A stretch of DNA of 64,000 nucleotides. It comes from Dyella sp. OK004 (GTDB taxonomy: Bacteria > Pseudomonadota > Gammaproteobacteria > Xanthomonadales > Rhodanobacteraceae). Of the stretch, positions 8,638 through 16,733 are shown one piece after another. The DNA is taken from NCBI RefSeq assembly GCF_900114495.1, contig NZ_FOZI01000002.1:1240001-1304000 (forward strand). The letters are read 5' to 3'. The position numbers and the translations under genes are program-made. Positions within the stretch are counted from its first letter, which is position 1. Each line of letters opens with the position of its first letter. Under the pieces are notes generated by a model that saw only the letters and a program-made list of their open reading frames with translations, ran no database searches and was not told the DNA's origin.

Positions 8638-8757
8638 CGGGTGGCAGAGGGGACTCCGTAGCCAGCGACGCAAGCGCGCCATTCCCTCATGGCGCCAACG
8701 CTATCGCTCAACCACCCGCTTCCGTCATCGACGACAACGAGGAGAGGAGACAGCCCT

Positions 8758-10065
8758 ATGCGTGCGAAACATTCGATAGCGCGGATCATCGCCGGCGCCC
8801 TGAGCAGCACAGCGGGCACGGCCGTGGCCGTGAGCCTGCTAGCCATGACGCCGGTGCAGCCAGTCAAAGCGGCAACGTTGCCTGCCTGCGCATCTGCCTG
8901 GAGCGCGACCGCGGTCTACGTGGGCGGCAACACCGCCAGCGAGAACAACGTGAACTATGTGGCGAACTGGTGGACCCAGGGCAACGACCCGGCCACCAAC
9001 AACGGTGGCTCCGGCTCGGGTCAGCCATGGACTTCGCAAGGCGCCTGCGGCACCGGCACGCCGCCACCTCCTCCCCCGCCACCACCTCCGCCGCCCCCGC
9101 CGCCGGGTTCGGGTGCCGGCCTGCTGTTCAGTCCTTACAAGGACGTCACCATCAATCTCAACTGGAACACCAACACCATCCAGACCGCGGTCACCGGTTC
9201 GGCGATTCCGTTGGTGGGCAGTGGCAGTCTGGTGTCCAACTACGTGCCGAAGCTAGGTGCCGTCACGCTTGCTTTCGCCACGGGTGAATGCGGCAGCGAG
9301 AACTGGGGCGGCATTCCGGGCGCGAGCTTCGCCAGCGCCAATATCAGTGCGCTTTCCAACGCGGGCCTGAGCTACGTAGTTTCCACCGGCGGTGCCGCAG
9401 GCAGCTTCACCTGCTCCACGCCGTCGGGCATGGCCAAGTTCGTGTCGACCTACATGTCACCACAGATGGTGGGCGTGGACTTTGATATCGAGGCCGGCCA
9501 GACGCAGGCGCAGGTCAACGCACTCGTGTCCGCCGCAGTCTATGCGCAGGGCCTGTACCCCAAGCTGCGCTTCTCGTTCACGCTGGCCACGCTGGCCGCT
9601 TCCGATGGCAGCTACGGCGGATTGAACAGCCAGGGCGACATGGTGGTGAAGGCTATCAAGGCTTCCACCCTGAGCAACTACACCGTCAATCTGATGGTGA
9701 TGGACTACGGCTCAGCCAGCGCGTCCATCTGCGTGGTCGCCAACGGTCAGTGCGACATGGGCCAGTCGGCAATCCAGGCCGCCAAGAACCTGCAGCACAC
9801 CTACGGCATCCCGCTCAGCAAGATCGAGCTGACGCCCATGATCGGCATGAACGATGTCACCAGTGAAGTCTTCACCGCGGCGAATGTCGACACCATGGTG
9901 AACTACGCGATCAGCAACAACTTGGCCGGTGTGCACTTCTGGTCGCTGGACCGCGACACGCCATGTTCGGGCTCCAGCAACTGGGCCTCGCCCACCTGCA
10001 ACTCGGTGAGCGGCACCACACCACTGCTGTACACCAAGCGCTTCCTGACTGATCTCGGCCGGTAA
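8758..10065 (+). CDS. secreted GH18 chitinase with chitin-binding domain
   Basis: A 435-residue exported enzyme. Residues 1-39 are a signal peptide (AVAVSLLAM core, VKAA cleavage region). Residues 42-98 are a CBM5/12-type chitin-binding module with the aromatic NWWTQG motif. A run of about 15 prolines (102-116) links to the GH18 catalytic barrel; the catalytic DxDxE is present as VDFDIE with Glu245 the acid. The lane MVMDY and HFWSLDRDTP are conserved barrel strands. It would cleave chitin outside the cell. The start at 8758 has a strong GGAGAGGAGA ribosome binding site; two NagR-like palindromes precede it and a strong terminator follows. Confidence 0.93.
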   Translation: MRAKHSIARIIAGALSSTAGTAVAVSLLAMTPVQPVKAATLPACASAWSATAVYVGGNTASENNVNYVANWWTQGNDPATNNGGSGSGQPWTSQGACGTGTPPPPPPPPPPPPPPPGSGAGLLFSPYKDVTINLNWNTNTIQTAVTGSAIPLVGSGSLVSNYVPKLGAVTLAFATGECGSENWGGIPGASFASANISALSNAGLSYVVSTGGAAGSFTCSTPSGMAKFVSTYMSPQMVGVDFDIEAGQTQAQVNALVSAAVYAQGLYPKLRFSFTLATLAASDGSYGGLNSQGDMVVKAIKASTLSNYTVNLMVMDYGSASASICVVANGQCDMGQSAIQAAKNLQHTYGIPLSKIELTPMIGMNDVTSEVFTAANVDTMVNYAISNNLAGVHFWSLDRDTPCSGSSNWASPTCNSVSGTTPLLYTKRFLTDLGR

Positions 10066-10082
10066 GCACGCGTTGCAACACT

Positions 10083-10117
10083 GGAAACCCCGGGCCTGTG
10101 GCCCGGGGTTTCCTTTT
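10083..10117 (+). terminator. Rho-independent terminator of the chitinase gene
   Basis: Perfect 14-bp stem GGAAACCCCGGGCC / GGCCCGGGGTTTCC with a TGT loop, followed by TTTT, 17 bases after the chitinase stop codon. Confidence 0.92.
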
Positions 10118-10215
10118 CAGCCTGCCGTGGAGTCGTACCCGGGACCGGACTCTTACAGTCCGATCACAGACAGGCGTGTATCTCATGGCACCAGGACCAT
10201 CCGTGCCAGCCACTC

Positions 10216-10926
10216 ATGAGCCGCCTGTACGACCTTTCCTCCCAAGCCGTGCGCACCCTCTACGACCGGCGCATCGCCAATCCGCCGGTACTCGATACCG
10301 ACACCCGGTTTCCCGCGGCCCGTCACTTTGTGGAAGCGTGGCCGACCCTGCGCGACGAGGCACTGGCGTTGACCCGCCAACTGCATACCGTGCCGCGCTT
10401 CCATGAACTGATGAGCGAGCAGACCGCTCTCTCCACTCACGATGGCCACGACTGGCGCATGTTTCTGCTGAAGGTGTACGGGAATCCTATCGGACCAAAC
10501 ATGGCCGCCTGCCCGCACCTCGCTGCGTTGATCAACGCCTGGCCGGACGTGCTTTCCGCCACGCTCTCGTTCCTTGCGCCGCACAAACACGTCCCGCAAC
10601 ACCGCGGCCCTTTCAAAGGCGTGCTGCGATTTCAGCTCGGCCTATCGGTGCCGCTGGATGCGGACGGCCGCCCTGCGGCGGTGCTGCGCCTTGCCGGCGA
10701 AGAACACCGGATCGGCAACGGCCAGGCCTTGCTGTGGGACGACACCTATCCGCACGAAGTGTGGAACGACAGTGACGAGTGGCGTATCGCTCTCCTGCTG
10801 GATGTTCGCCGCCGCCACATGCCGGCCGACATGGCCCTGCTCTCCCGTCTGCTGATCGCCGGCATTGGCACCGTGGCGCGCTGGCGCCTGCCGTCGCTGA
10901 TACAGGCAGGCAGGAACGACACCTAA
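10216..10926 (+). CDS. aspartyl/asparaginyl beta-hydroxylase family dioxygenase
   Basis: A 236-residue Fe(II)/2-oxoglutarate dioxygenase of the Asp/Asn beta-hydroxylase (LpxO-like) family. The first iron ligand lies in APHKHVPQHRGPF and the second in LLWDDTYPHEVWND; the 2-oxoglutarate Arg is in the following EWRIALLLDVRR. Members hydroxylate peptide or lipid A acyl chains. A hydrophobic stretch near the C-terminus (LLSRLLIAGIGTVARW) may bind the membrane. The exact substrate is open. Confidence 0.87.
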   Translation: MSRLYDLSSQAVRTLYDRRIANPPVLDTDTRFPAARHFVEAWPTLRDEALALTRQLHTVPRFHELMSEQTALSTHDGHDWRMFLLKVYGNPIGPNMAACPHLAALINAWPDVLSATLSFLAPHKHVPQHRGPFKGVLRFQLGLSVPLDADGRPAAVLRLAGEEHRIGNGQALLWDDTYPHEVWNDSDEWRIALLLDVRRRHMPADMALLSRLLIAGIGTVARWRLPSLIQAGRNDT

Positions 10927-11288
10927 CGCCTGCTCTTGCCGCAGATCGAGGCGGCGGTGTCATCCCGCTCATCCACACAAGCCTTGAAGTCCACCGGCAA
11001 GCCGACGATCTCGCGACTCGCGCCCACCGCCAAGGCGAGCCGTTCGAGTGGCGGCGCATCGCACGCTTTGTCCGCGGTGGCGTCAGGGCAGACGGCGGAG
11101 AACAATGCGAAATGGCATTGGCCACTGGCGCTGCCCAGGCATTCGAATTTCGCAACGCCAGCTTGCAAGTGCACGACGCCATGCACCTTGTCGTGACCAT
11201 CGGCGATGCTGTGCATCTCGATCGTGCGGCCACCGGTACAACCGACCAGGGTCATCACGTAATAGATAAGTGCGAGCAGATTGCGCAT
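10923..11288 (-). CDS. small hypothetical lipoprotein
   Basis: A 121-residue protein converging on the hydroxylase gene with overlapping stops. The N-terminus MRNLLALIYYVMTLVGC resembles a lipoprotein signal with Cys17. The mature part contains five further cysteines (for example FECLGS, GQCHFAL, FSAVCPD, DKACD), suggesting disulfide bonds in the periplasm. I recognise no family. Confidence 0.6.
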   Translation of the reverse strand: MRNLLALIYYVMTLVGCTGGRTIEMHSIADGHDKVHGVVHLQAGVAKFECLGSASGQCHFALFSAVCPDATADKACDAPPLERLALAVGASREIVGLPVDFKACVDERDDTAASICGKSRR

Positions 11289-11348
11289 ACGTCACCTCCG
11301 CCGAGGCGTGGGCCGCGATACGCAGCACCCGCGCTAGTCGGCATGCGT

Positions 11349-12116
11349 TTACATGGAGCGAAACAAAGCCATGAACGGCTGACTCACGGTCAGCGTCTCC
11401 GGCCGGCTTCTCAGCTTGATGGTGCCCTTGCCGCTGTCGTCGCGAACGATCGAAGCAACCGCTTTCAGATTCACGATGGTGGCGCGATGGATCTGCTTGA
11501 ACACCGCCGGATCCAGCGCGCCGAGCAACTCGCGGATCGGTTTGCGCAGCAAGGCTTCGCCCGCAGCCGTCACCACCGTGGTGTATTTGTTATCGGCGCG
11601 GAAATAGATCACGTCGTCGATCAGGATCAACTGGGTCTCCCGCCCACTGCTGGCGGTGATCCAGGTCAACGGCTGCTTCGCACCCGGCTGCAGCAGATTC
11701 GCACCGAGCTGCCGTACCAGCGAGGCCAGCGCTTCCGTATCGACCGCATGACCGACGCGTGCCTTGACCCGCTGCACCGTGGCGGCCAGACGCTCCGGCG
11801 CAATCGGCTTGAGCAGGTAGTCGATGGCACCGCGCTCGAAGGCATCAATGGCGTAATGGTCGTACGCGGTGACGAATACGATCTGCGTGGCCGCACTGAC
11901 TTCAGCCGCCGCTGCCGCCACTTCCAGCCCGGTGAGGCCAGGCATGCGGATATCGAGGAAAGCTAGCTCGGGCTGGTGCTCCGCGATGGCTTCCAACGCG
12001 CTGGCACCATCCTCGCATTCCGCCACCACCTCGAGTTCCGGCCAGACCTGTGCCAACTGTTCCAGTAGCGCCTGACGCAGCAGGGCCTCGTCTTCGGCGA
12101 TTACACACTTAGCCAT
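11349..12116 (-). CDS. LytTR-family response regulator
   Basis: A 255-residue response regulator. Residues 1-120 form the receiver domain (AEDEALLR acidic pocket, phospho-acceptor Asp in LAFLDIRMPG, conserved Lys in DYLLKP). Residues 150-250 are a LytTR DNA-binding domain (VIYFRADNKYTTV, LLRKPIRELL, FKQIHRATIVNLKAV). It overlaps the end of the sensor kinase gene by 8 bases, an arrangement typical of LytS/LytTR or AlgZ/AlgR pairs. Confidence 0.93.
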   Translation of the reverse strand: MAKCVIAEDEALLRQALLEQLAQVWPELEVVAECEDGASALEAIAEHQPELAFLDIRMPGLTGLEVAAAAAEVSAATQIVFVTAYDHYAIDAFERGAIDYLLKPIAPERLAATVQRVKARVGHAVDTEALASLVRQLGANLLQPGAKQPLTWITASSGRETQLILIDDVIYFRADNKYTTVVTAAGEALLRKPIRELLGALDPAVFKQIHRATIVNLKAVASIVRDDSGKGTIKLRSRPETLTVSQPFMALFRSM

Positions 12117-13389
12117 GGCGGCCCACCTTGTCCGGCGCAGCCGGCACAGTCAGCGTGGCAGCTACGCCATGGGGGAAATTGGCCACGATGGCGAGCGACG
12201 CCGCTGTGCCGTAGACCAGACGCAGGCGCTCGCGCACGTTCTTCAGACCGATGCCGGTACCGCCGCCCGCGTCGCTGAAACCACAGCCATCATCCGCCAC
12301 CGTCATGGAAACCGTGCCGTCGCCCACACGGCCAAGCAGCCATACCGTGCCACCGCCCGGCTTGGGTTCCAGACCGTGCTTCACCGCGTTCTCGACCAGA
12401 GTCTGCAACATCATCGGCGGCAGCGGCGTCGTATGCAGTTCGTCCGCCACATCGATCTGCAGCTTCAGTCGTTCGCCCATGCGGATGCGCAGAATTTCCA
12501 GATAGGCGCGCGACCGCTCCAGCTCATCACCCAGGGTAGACAACACCTCATCGGTACGTGGCAGTGAGCGGCGCAGATAGGCGATCAAATGGCCCAGCAT
12601 GTCGTCGGCCCGTGCCGGGTCGGTGCGCGTGAGGTACTGGGCGCTGGCCAGCGTGTTGTAGAGAAAATGCGGCTCGACCTGCGCATGCAGCAGATTCAAT
12701 CGCGCCACCGTCAATTCCTTCTCGGTCGCGGTCTGCGTAGCGGCCGCCTGCTCGCCCCGGCGGCGCTCAGCGACGCGGCGCGTAATGGCGCGAGTGATCG
12801 CTTCGGCGTTCTCCAGATTGGTGCCGTCATCGACGCGGAACCAGTCGCTCCAGGCACCGCTGCCGGGTTCGCAGATCAGCGTGACGCTGCCGGTGCCATC
12901 GCCCGGCGTGACCGTGGCGAGAATCTGGTTGTCCTTGCGGCCGAACCAGTCGAACATGCTGAAACGCTTCAGCGGCTTGTTGCCATAGGGATCGATGCGT
13001 CGCACCTGCGCACGTATCTGCAGGCTGTCGCGGGCGCTTTCGATCGCCTCCGTGCGCGGCAGCTCGCGGATCGCCGCATCCAGCAGATCGAAGGCCTCAC
13101 CCGCCTCGAAGGGAATCTCCACCTGGCGGCGCTGCCGGTTGGCAAGCGTGTCGTGGTCCACACGACCGGCGATCAGGCGCACGCGGCGCACATGCGAGAA
13201 CGCACCGGTGATCACCATCGCCAGCATGGCGAGCACAGCCAGCACGAACGGCCAAGCTGGCCCGTGGTAGCGCCCGTCGGTCGCGCCCATCCACACCACC
13301 ACGCACAGCATGAAGGCGAGGAACCAGGCCACCATCAGGCGAATCACAAAGAAGAAGCTAGTAACCACGGTGTCCCCCCACGGCGTCAT
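12109..13389 (-). CDS. LytS-type sensor histidine kinase
   Basis: A 426-residue membrane kinase. Two hydrophobic segments occupy about residues 9-32 and 45-64, followed by a region of about 130 residues without a known sensor domain. The His_kinase domain shows HAQVEPHFLYNTLASAQ with the phospho-acceptor His, and the ATPase domain has ENAVKHGLEPK (N box) and DDGCGFSDAGGGTGIGLKN (G boxes). It precedes and overlaps the LytTR regulator, its presumed partner. Confidence 0.92.
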   Translation of the reverse strand: MTPWGDTVVTSFFFVIRLMVAWFLAFMLCVVVWMGATDGRYHGPAWPFVLAVLAMLAMVITGAFSHVRRVRLIAGRVDHDTLANRQRRQVEIPFEAGEAFDLLDAAIRELPRTEAIESARDSLQIRAQVRRIDPYGNKPLKRFSMFDWFGRKDNQILATVTPGDGTGSVTLICEPGSGAWSDWFRVDDGTNLENAEAITRAITRRVAERRRGEQAAATQTATEKELTVARLNLLHAQVEPHFLYNTLASAQYLTRTDPARADDMLGHLIAYLRRSLPRTDEVLSTLGDELERSRAYLEILRIRMGERLKLQIDVADELHTTPLPPMMLQTLVENAVKHGLEPKPGGGTVWLLGRVGDGTVSMTVADDGCGFSDAGGGTGIGLKNVRERLRLVYGTAASLAIVANFPHGVAATLTVPAAPDKVGRHG

Positions 13390-13856
13390 CGTCTCGATGG
13401 ACCGGGAGCATAGCCGGGCAAGGCCGGTTCCAGACGGGGGTTACGACGGGACCGGGATAACAGCGACGAATGCGGGATTTCCGGGAGCGAAATCCGCCCC
13501 ACAGGCAAAAAAATTGCGGGCCTTATGCAGGCCCGCAACCAATGGTGCCACTAAGACCGGCACCCGTTCCTGGTTTGCCGAGGTACCCCAGGGGGAGATA
13601 GATACCTCTTGCGTAGTTCGCAGCAACATCACGGATGCGGAGGACAAACCACTATGTGCTGCGATTTCATTGACAACCGGTACCACCCATCCATGGGCAC
13701 CGGGACATACCCGAACTATCACTGCAACAACCAACCATACGCATCACACCTCGCAGACGCTGCCGACACGGGAGCGTGTGCAGCGGCATCGTCCTCACCC
13801 CGAGATGTGCAGGCATTTCAGCATGGCGAGCCTGAGCGGCTCTACGGGAAACGATC
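13390..13856. other. intergenic region, 467 bases
   Basis: Between the LytS kinase start and the end of the hybrid kinase. It holds the minus-strand terminator at 13504-13538. Short open frames exist on both strands between 13540 and 13850, one of them cysteine-rich and one with a hydrophobic start, but none has a convincing ribosome site or recognisable sequence. Confidence 0.6.
13504..13538 (-). terminator. Rho-independent terminator on the minus strand
   Basis: Perfect 9-bp stem TTGCGGGCC / GGCCCGCAA (13514-13522 and 13530-13538) with a 7-base loop; read on the minus strand it is followed by a run of seven T residues. It is 320 bases beyond the hybrid kinase stop, so it ends either a long 3' UTR or an unrecognised small transcript. 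Confidence 0.8.
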
Positions 13857-15353
13857 TTAAAGCGCGTGCTCCAGCGCAGAGAGCATGGCTTCCACACGTT
13901 CGCTGTCAATGTGCTGTCCTGCGATCAATATCTGTTCGATTTCACCAGCCATCGTCTGCACCTGCCGGTCACCGAAGATCAGCGTGCTGCCCTTGATACG
14001 GTGCGCATGATGCGCGGCCAGAGCTAACTCGCCCGCGGTGATTGCCGTCCTGATCGCCACCAAATCATTCCGCGCCTCTTGGACAAAAAGCGCGCGGGTA
14101 TCCTCCTCGATTTCTATCGGATCGGCCGATATCGCCAGCACCGTCCGTAGCTTCTCGATCGACAGAGGCTTGCCCAGCACCGCGTCGATGCCACTCATCT
14201 CACAGCGTTTCCGATGCGCATCGCCCTGCGTCGCCGAGATCGCCACCAGCGGCACACGCGCGTATCCATGGCTTGCCTCCAGCTCACGCAATGCCTCTGC
14301 TACCTGGTAGCCATTCATGTCGGGCAACTCGCCATCGAGCAGCACTGCAACATAGTCATCTGCACGGAAGGCATCGATTGCGGCCTGTCCGTGATCGACC
14401 GCCGTCGTGTCGTAGCCGAGACGACGCAGCTGTGCCTGGATAATCTTGCGGTTGGCCGGATGATCCTCCACCAGCAGGACCTTGCCATGCTGTCCGGGAG
14501 TAATCATCGCGGCAATCATCGGCGCACTGTCGGCGACATCTTCATCCTCTCCGATCGGCACCAGACCGGTCGGCAACTCGATACGCACCGACGTGCCGAC
14601 GCCGGCCTCGCTGGTCAGGCTGAGCTTGCCGCCCAACTGCGCCACGATCTCCCGGCAGATGGACAAGCCCAAGCCGGAACCACCCAGTTGCGTGGCCAGC
14701 GGCCCATGTGCCTGCGAGAACTGCTTGAACAGCGCGTGCTGTTGATCGGCAGGAATGCCGAACCCCGTGTCGTAGACCTCCACCACCAGACGCAGCCCGT
14801 CTTTCCCATCGCACGCAGGCTCCTGCCACAGAGCCATGCCAACGTGTCCCTCCGTGGTGAACTTCACCGCATTGCCAAATAGGTTATCCAGCACTTGGCG
14901 CAGACGTGTCTCGTCCAGCATCAGATAAGGCAAAGGGCCACAGGGAAGATCCAGCTTGACCTGCAAGCCCTTCGATTCGATCGCCAGCTGCTGCGCATTC
15001 ACGCAATGCCGCGCCACCGCCAGCACATCACAGGCAACCAGCGCAGACGTAAACGCCGTGGCCTCGGTGCGGATGTAGTCCAGCGCATTGCTCAACAGGC
15101 ATGGCAGATTGCGGCTTCTGGTCCGCGCGGTCGTCAGCAACTCATGTTGCTCACCGCCCAATCCGGCATGAGCCAGCAGTTCGATGGAGGAACTGAGCGC
15201 ATCGACGGCAGTGCGCACCTCATGGCTCATCACCGCGGGCAACATGGCTTTCTGCTGCTCGCTGCGCCGCGAGGCCAGCCGTGCGCGATGCATCTGATAC
15301 AGCGCAAACAGCAGAGCGAGCAGCGACAGGGCGGCGAGCGGCGCACGCATCAT
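13857..15353 (-). CDS. hybrid sensor histidine kinase with receiver and HPT domains, no sensor domain
   Basis: A 498-residue hybrid kinase of BvgS/EvgS style. A single hydrophobic helix (residues 5-20) is followed almost at once by HisKA with His44 in MSHEVRT, HATPase (DNLFGNAVKFT, DTGFGIP, GGSGLGLSICREI), a receiver domain (LLVEDHPANRKI, Asp in VLLDGELPDMNG, Lys in VLGKPL) and a C-terminal HPT domain with His in HHAHRIKGSTL. Usual relatives carry a large periplasmic sensor; here it is absent. Its start overlaps the stop of the response regulator upstream (TAATG). Confidence 0.92.
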   Translation of the reverse strand: MMRAPLAALSLLALLFALYQMHRARLASRRSEQQKAMLPAVMSHEVRTAVDALSSSIELLAHAGLGGEQHELLTTARTRSRNLPCLLSNALDYIRTEATAFTSALVACDVLAVARHCVNAQQLAIESKGLQVKLDLPCGPLPYLMLDETRLRQVLDNLFGNAVKFTTEGHVGMALWQEPACDGKDGLRLVVEVYDTGFGIPADQQHALFKQFSQAHGPLATQLGGSGLGLSICREIVAQLGGKLSLTSEAGVGTSVRIELPTGLVPIGEDEDVADSAPMIAAMITPGQHGKVLLVEDHPANRKIIQAQLRRLGYDTTAVDHGQAAIDAFRADDYVAVLLDGELPDMNGYQVAEALRELEASHGYARVPLVAISATQGDAHRKRCEMSGIDAVLGKPLSIEKLRTVLAISADPIEIEEDTRALFVQEARNDLVAIRTAITAGELALAAHHAHRIKGSTLIFGDRQVQTMAGEIEQILIAGQHIDSERVEAMLSALEHAL

Positions 15354-16000
15354 TACGACCCGCCATGCATCAGCAGGATCTGCTCCTTCAGCTTGAACAG
15401 TTCAGCATCGGCCTGAATGCCCAGCTTCTTGTACGCCATCGATTTCTGCGTGCTGATGGTTTTCAAGCTGCGATTGAATTTGCTGGCGATCTGGCTCACC
15501 GACAGACCGTCGAGAAAGCAGCGGATCACCTCCCATTCGCGCGGCGACAGGGGCGCATGCAGCCTGGGTGGCGCATCAACACCGATGGAGGGCGGCAAAT
15601 AGGTTTTCCCGGCCACCACGGCGGTGATCGCCTCGAGCATGTCGTTAGCGTCCTGGGTCTTGCTGAAAAAGCCGTTCGCGCCTTCGCGCAACAACATGTT
15701 CACGGTGATGCTTTGCTCGTGTCCCGACACCACCAGAATGCGCAGCTGGGGATGGCGCGCGCGCAGCGTCTTCACCAGCGCCACGCCATCCATATCGTCA
15801 GAGCCCAATGCGTAGTCGATCAAGGCGACATCTACCGGCATGGCGGACAGCATCGCGCGGAACGTCCGGCTGCTGCTGTGGCTGCCCACCACCGTGATAT
15901 CGGGTATTTGCTTGAGATACGCCGTGAGGCCTCTGAGGATGAATTCGTGATCGTCCAGCAAGGCGACACGCACAGGACCGGCGGTGAAAGAGGTCGTCAT
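15353..16000 (-). CDS. NarL/LuxR-family response regulator (BvgA/RcsB-like)
   Basis: A 215-residue regulator: receiver domain at residues 8-130 (ALLDDHEFILRG, phospho-acceptor Asp in VALIDYALGSDDMDG, Lys in GFFSKTQDAN) and a LuxR-type helix-turn-helix at about 145-210 (LSPREWEVIRCFLDGLSVSQIASKFNRS). The start at 16000 gives the canonical N-terminus; longer in-frame sequence upstream is low-complexity. It is translationally coupled to the hybrid kinase and diverges from the pga operon, which it may control. Confidence 0.92.
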   Translation of the reverse strand: MTTSFTAGPVRVALLDDHEFILRGLTAYLKQIPDITVVGSHSSSRTFRAMLSAMPVDVALIDYALGSDDMDGVALVKTLRARHPQLRILVVSGHEQSITVNMLLREGANGFFSKTQDANDMLEAITAVVAGKTYLPPSIGVDAPPRLHAPLSPREWEVIRCFLDGLSVSQIASKFNRSLKTISTQKSMAYKKLGIQADAELFKLKEQILLMHGGS

Positions 16001-16510
16001 AAGAGACTCGGCTTGAGGCGGATGGCATCTCATCCGGGGTCGCGGCGTCGGCAGCGCTCGCTCTTCTGAGAGGGCCGGGCGATGCCGATCGGACCGTGAG
16101 CGCTGCAAGGGAAAGTCCGTCGACCTGGCGGATGGCTTTGCCGCTTGCGCACGGCGCACACGACCCGACGATTCCACCATGCGACCCGCGACGCATCTAT
16201 GGGAGCAGTCCGAAACTCCCGCGCCACCAAAGGTGCTGCGACACCATGCAGCGGCACCGCTAACAGCCCCGGCCAACCCGTGAGCCGTTGGAATCGCTAG
16301 ATCCTGGCCATCACGCTCGACCGCGATCTATGCCGGAAACCGGCCTGGTCGCCACCTCGTCAACGATTCGTGACGGCATAGGACTTTTCTGATTCCGATG
16401 CCCCGGCGATTTCGCAACACTGCTCCCCGCAACGACGCCAAGCCTGCTCCTGGCTTCCCGCCGGACCCGGGCCGATTCATTAGAGCGTCGAGTGTCATCC
16501 CGCATGCCAC

Positions 16511-16533
16511 GGACGGTCATGCGTCGACCGTCC
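16511..16533 (+). promoter_or_regulatory. hairpin in pgaA leader, proximal to the terminator-like stem
   Basis: Perfect 8-bp stem GGACGGTC / GACCGTCC with a 7-base loop. It stands 7 bases before the larger hairpin at 16541 and about 200 bases before pgaA. Confidence 0.5.
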
Positions 16534-16540
16534 GGTCGGA

Positions 16541-16590
16541 GACAGGCCGCACTACCAACCCCAGTGCGGCCTGTCGGGATCCTTTTACAG
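16541..16590 (+). terminator. terminator-like hairpin (possible attenuator) before pgaA
   Basis: Perfect 13-bp stem GACAGGCCGCACT / AGTGCGGCCTGTC with a 9-base loop, then GGGATCCTTTTAC. The short T run begins 7 bases after the stem, so termination would be weak. Position inside a long leader, with no gene directly upstream on this strand, suggests attenuation or post-transcriptional control of pgaA. Confidence 0.55.
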
Positions 16591-16733
16591 CCACGGAGCG
16601 AGGCGCGACGAAATCCGCATACCCGGTCTTTCGCCCCAAGGGCGGATCACTATCGCGTGTGCTCATTTCGGCAGTCGGCAAGGCTCCCAGGTATACCGGC
16701 GTCGCCACCGAGCGGCTCCGGGGAGCAAGCCCC

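Larger units (their letters stand above)
8397..8757. other. intergenic region upstream of the chitinase gene
   Basis: About 360 bases between divergent genes. It contains the two related palindromes described separately (8486-8499 and 8623-8634) and a purine-rich Shine-Dalgarno sequence GGAGAGGAGA just before the chitinase start. I see no coding potential of its own. Confidence 0.7.
16001..16733. other. long divergent intergenic region with structured pgaA leader
   Basis: 730 bases between the response regulator and pgaA. The right half contains two adjacent hairpins (16511-16533 and 16541-16575). The open frame that runs through much of it on the plus strand has arginine/proline-rich sequence with no signal peptide and I do not regard it as coding. 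I could not match a c-di-GMP riboswitch consensus by eye. Confidence 0.6.

Noticed and set aside
16398-16733. Long in-frame extension of pgaA to 16398
   Set aside because: It is Arg/Pro-rich, spans two strong hairpins, and would bury the signal peptide at 16734 within the protein.
16277-16733. c-di-GMP riboswitch in the pgaA leader
   Set aside because: The hairpins do not match the GEMM core sequence by eye.
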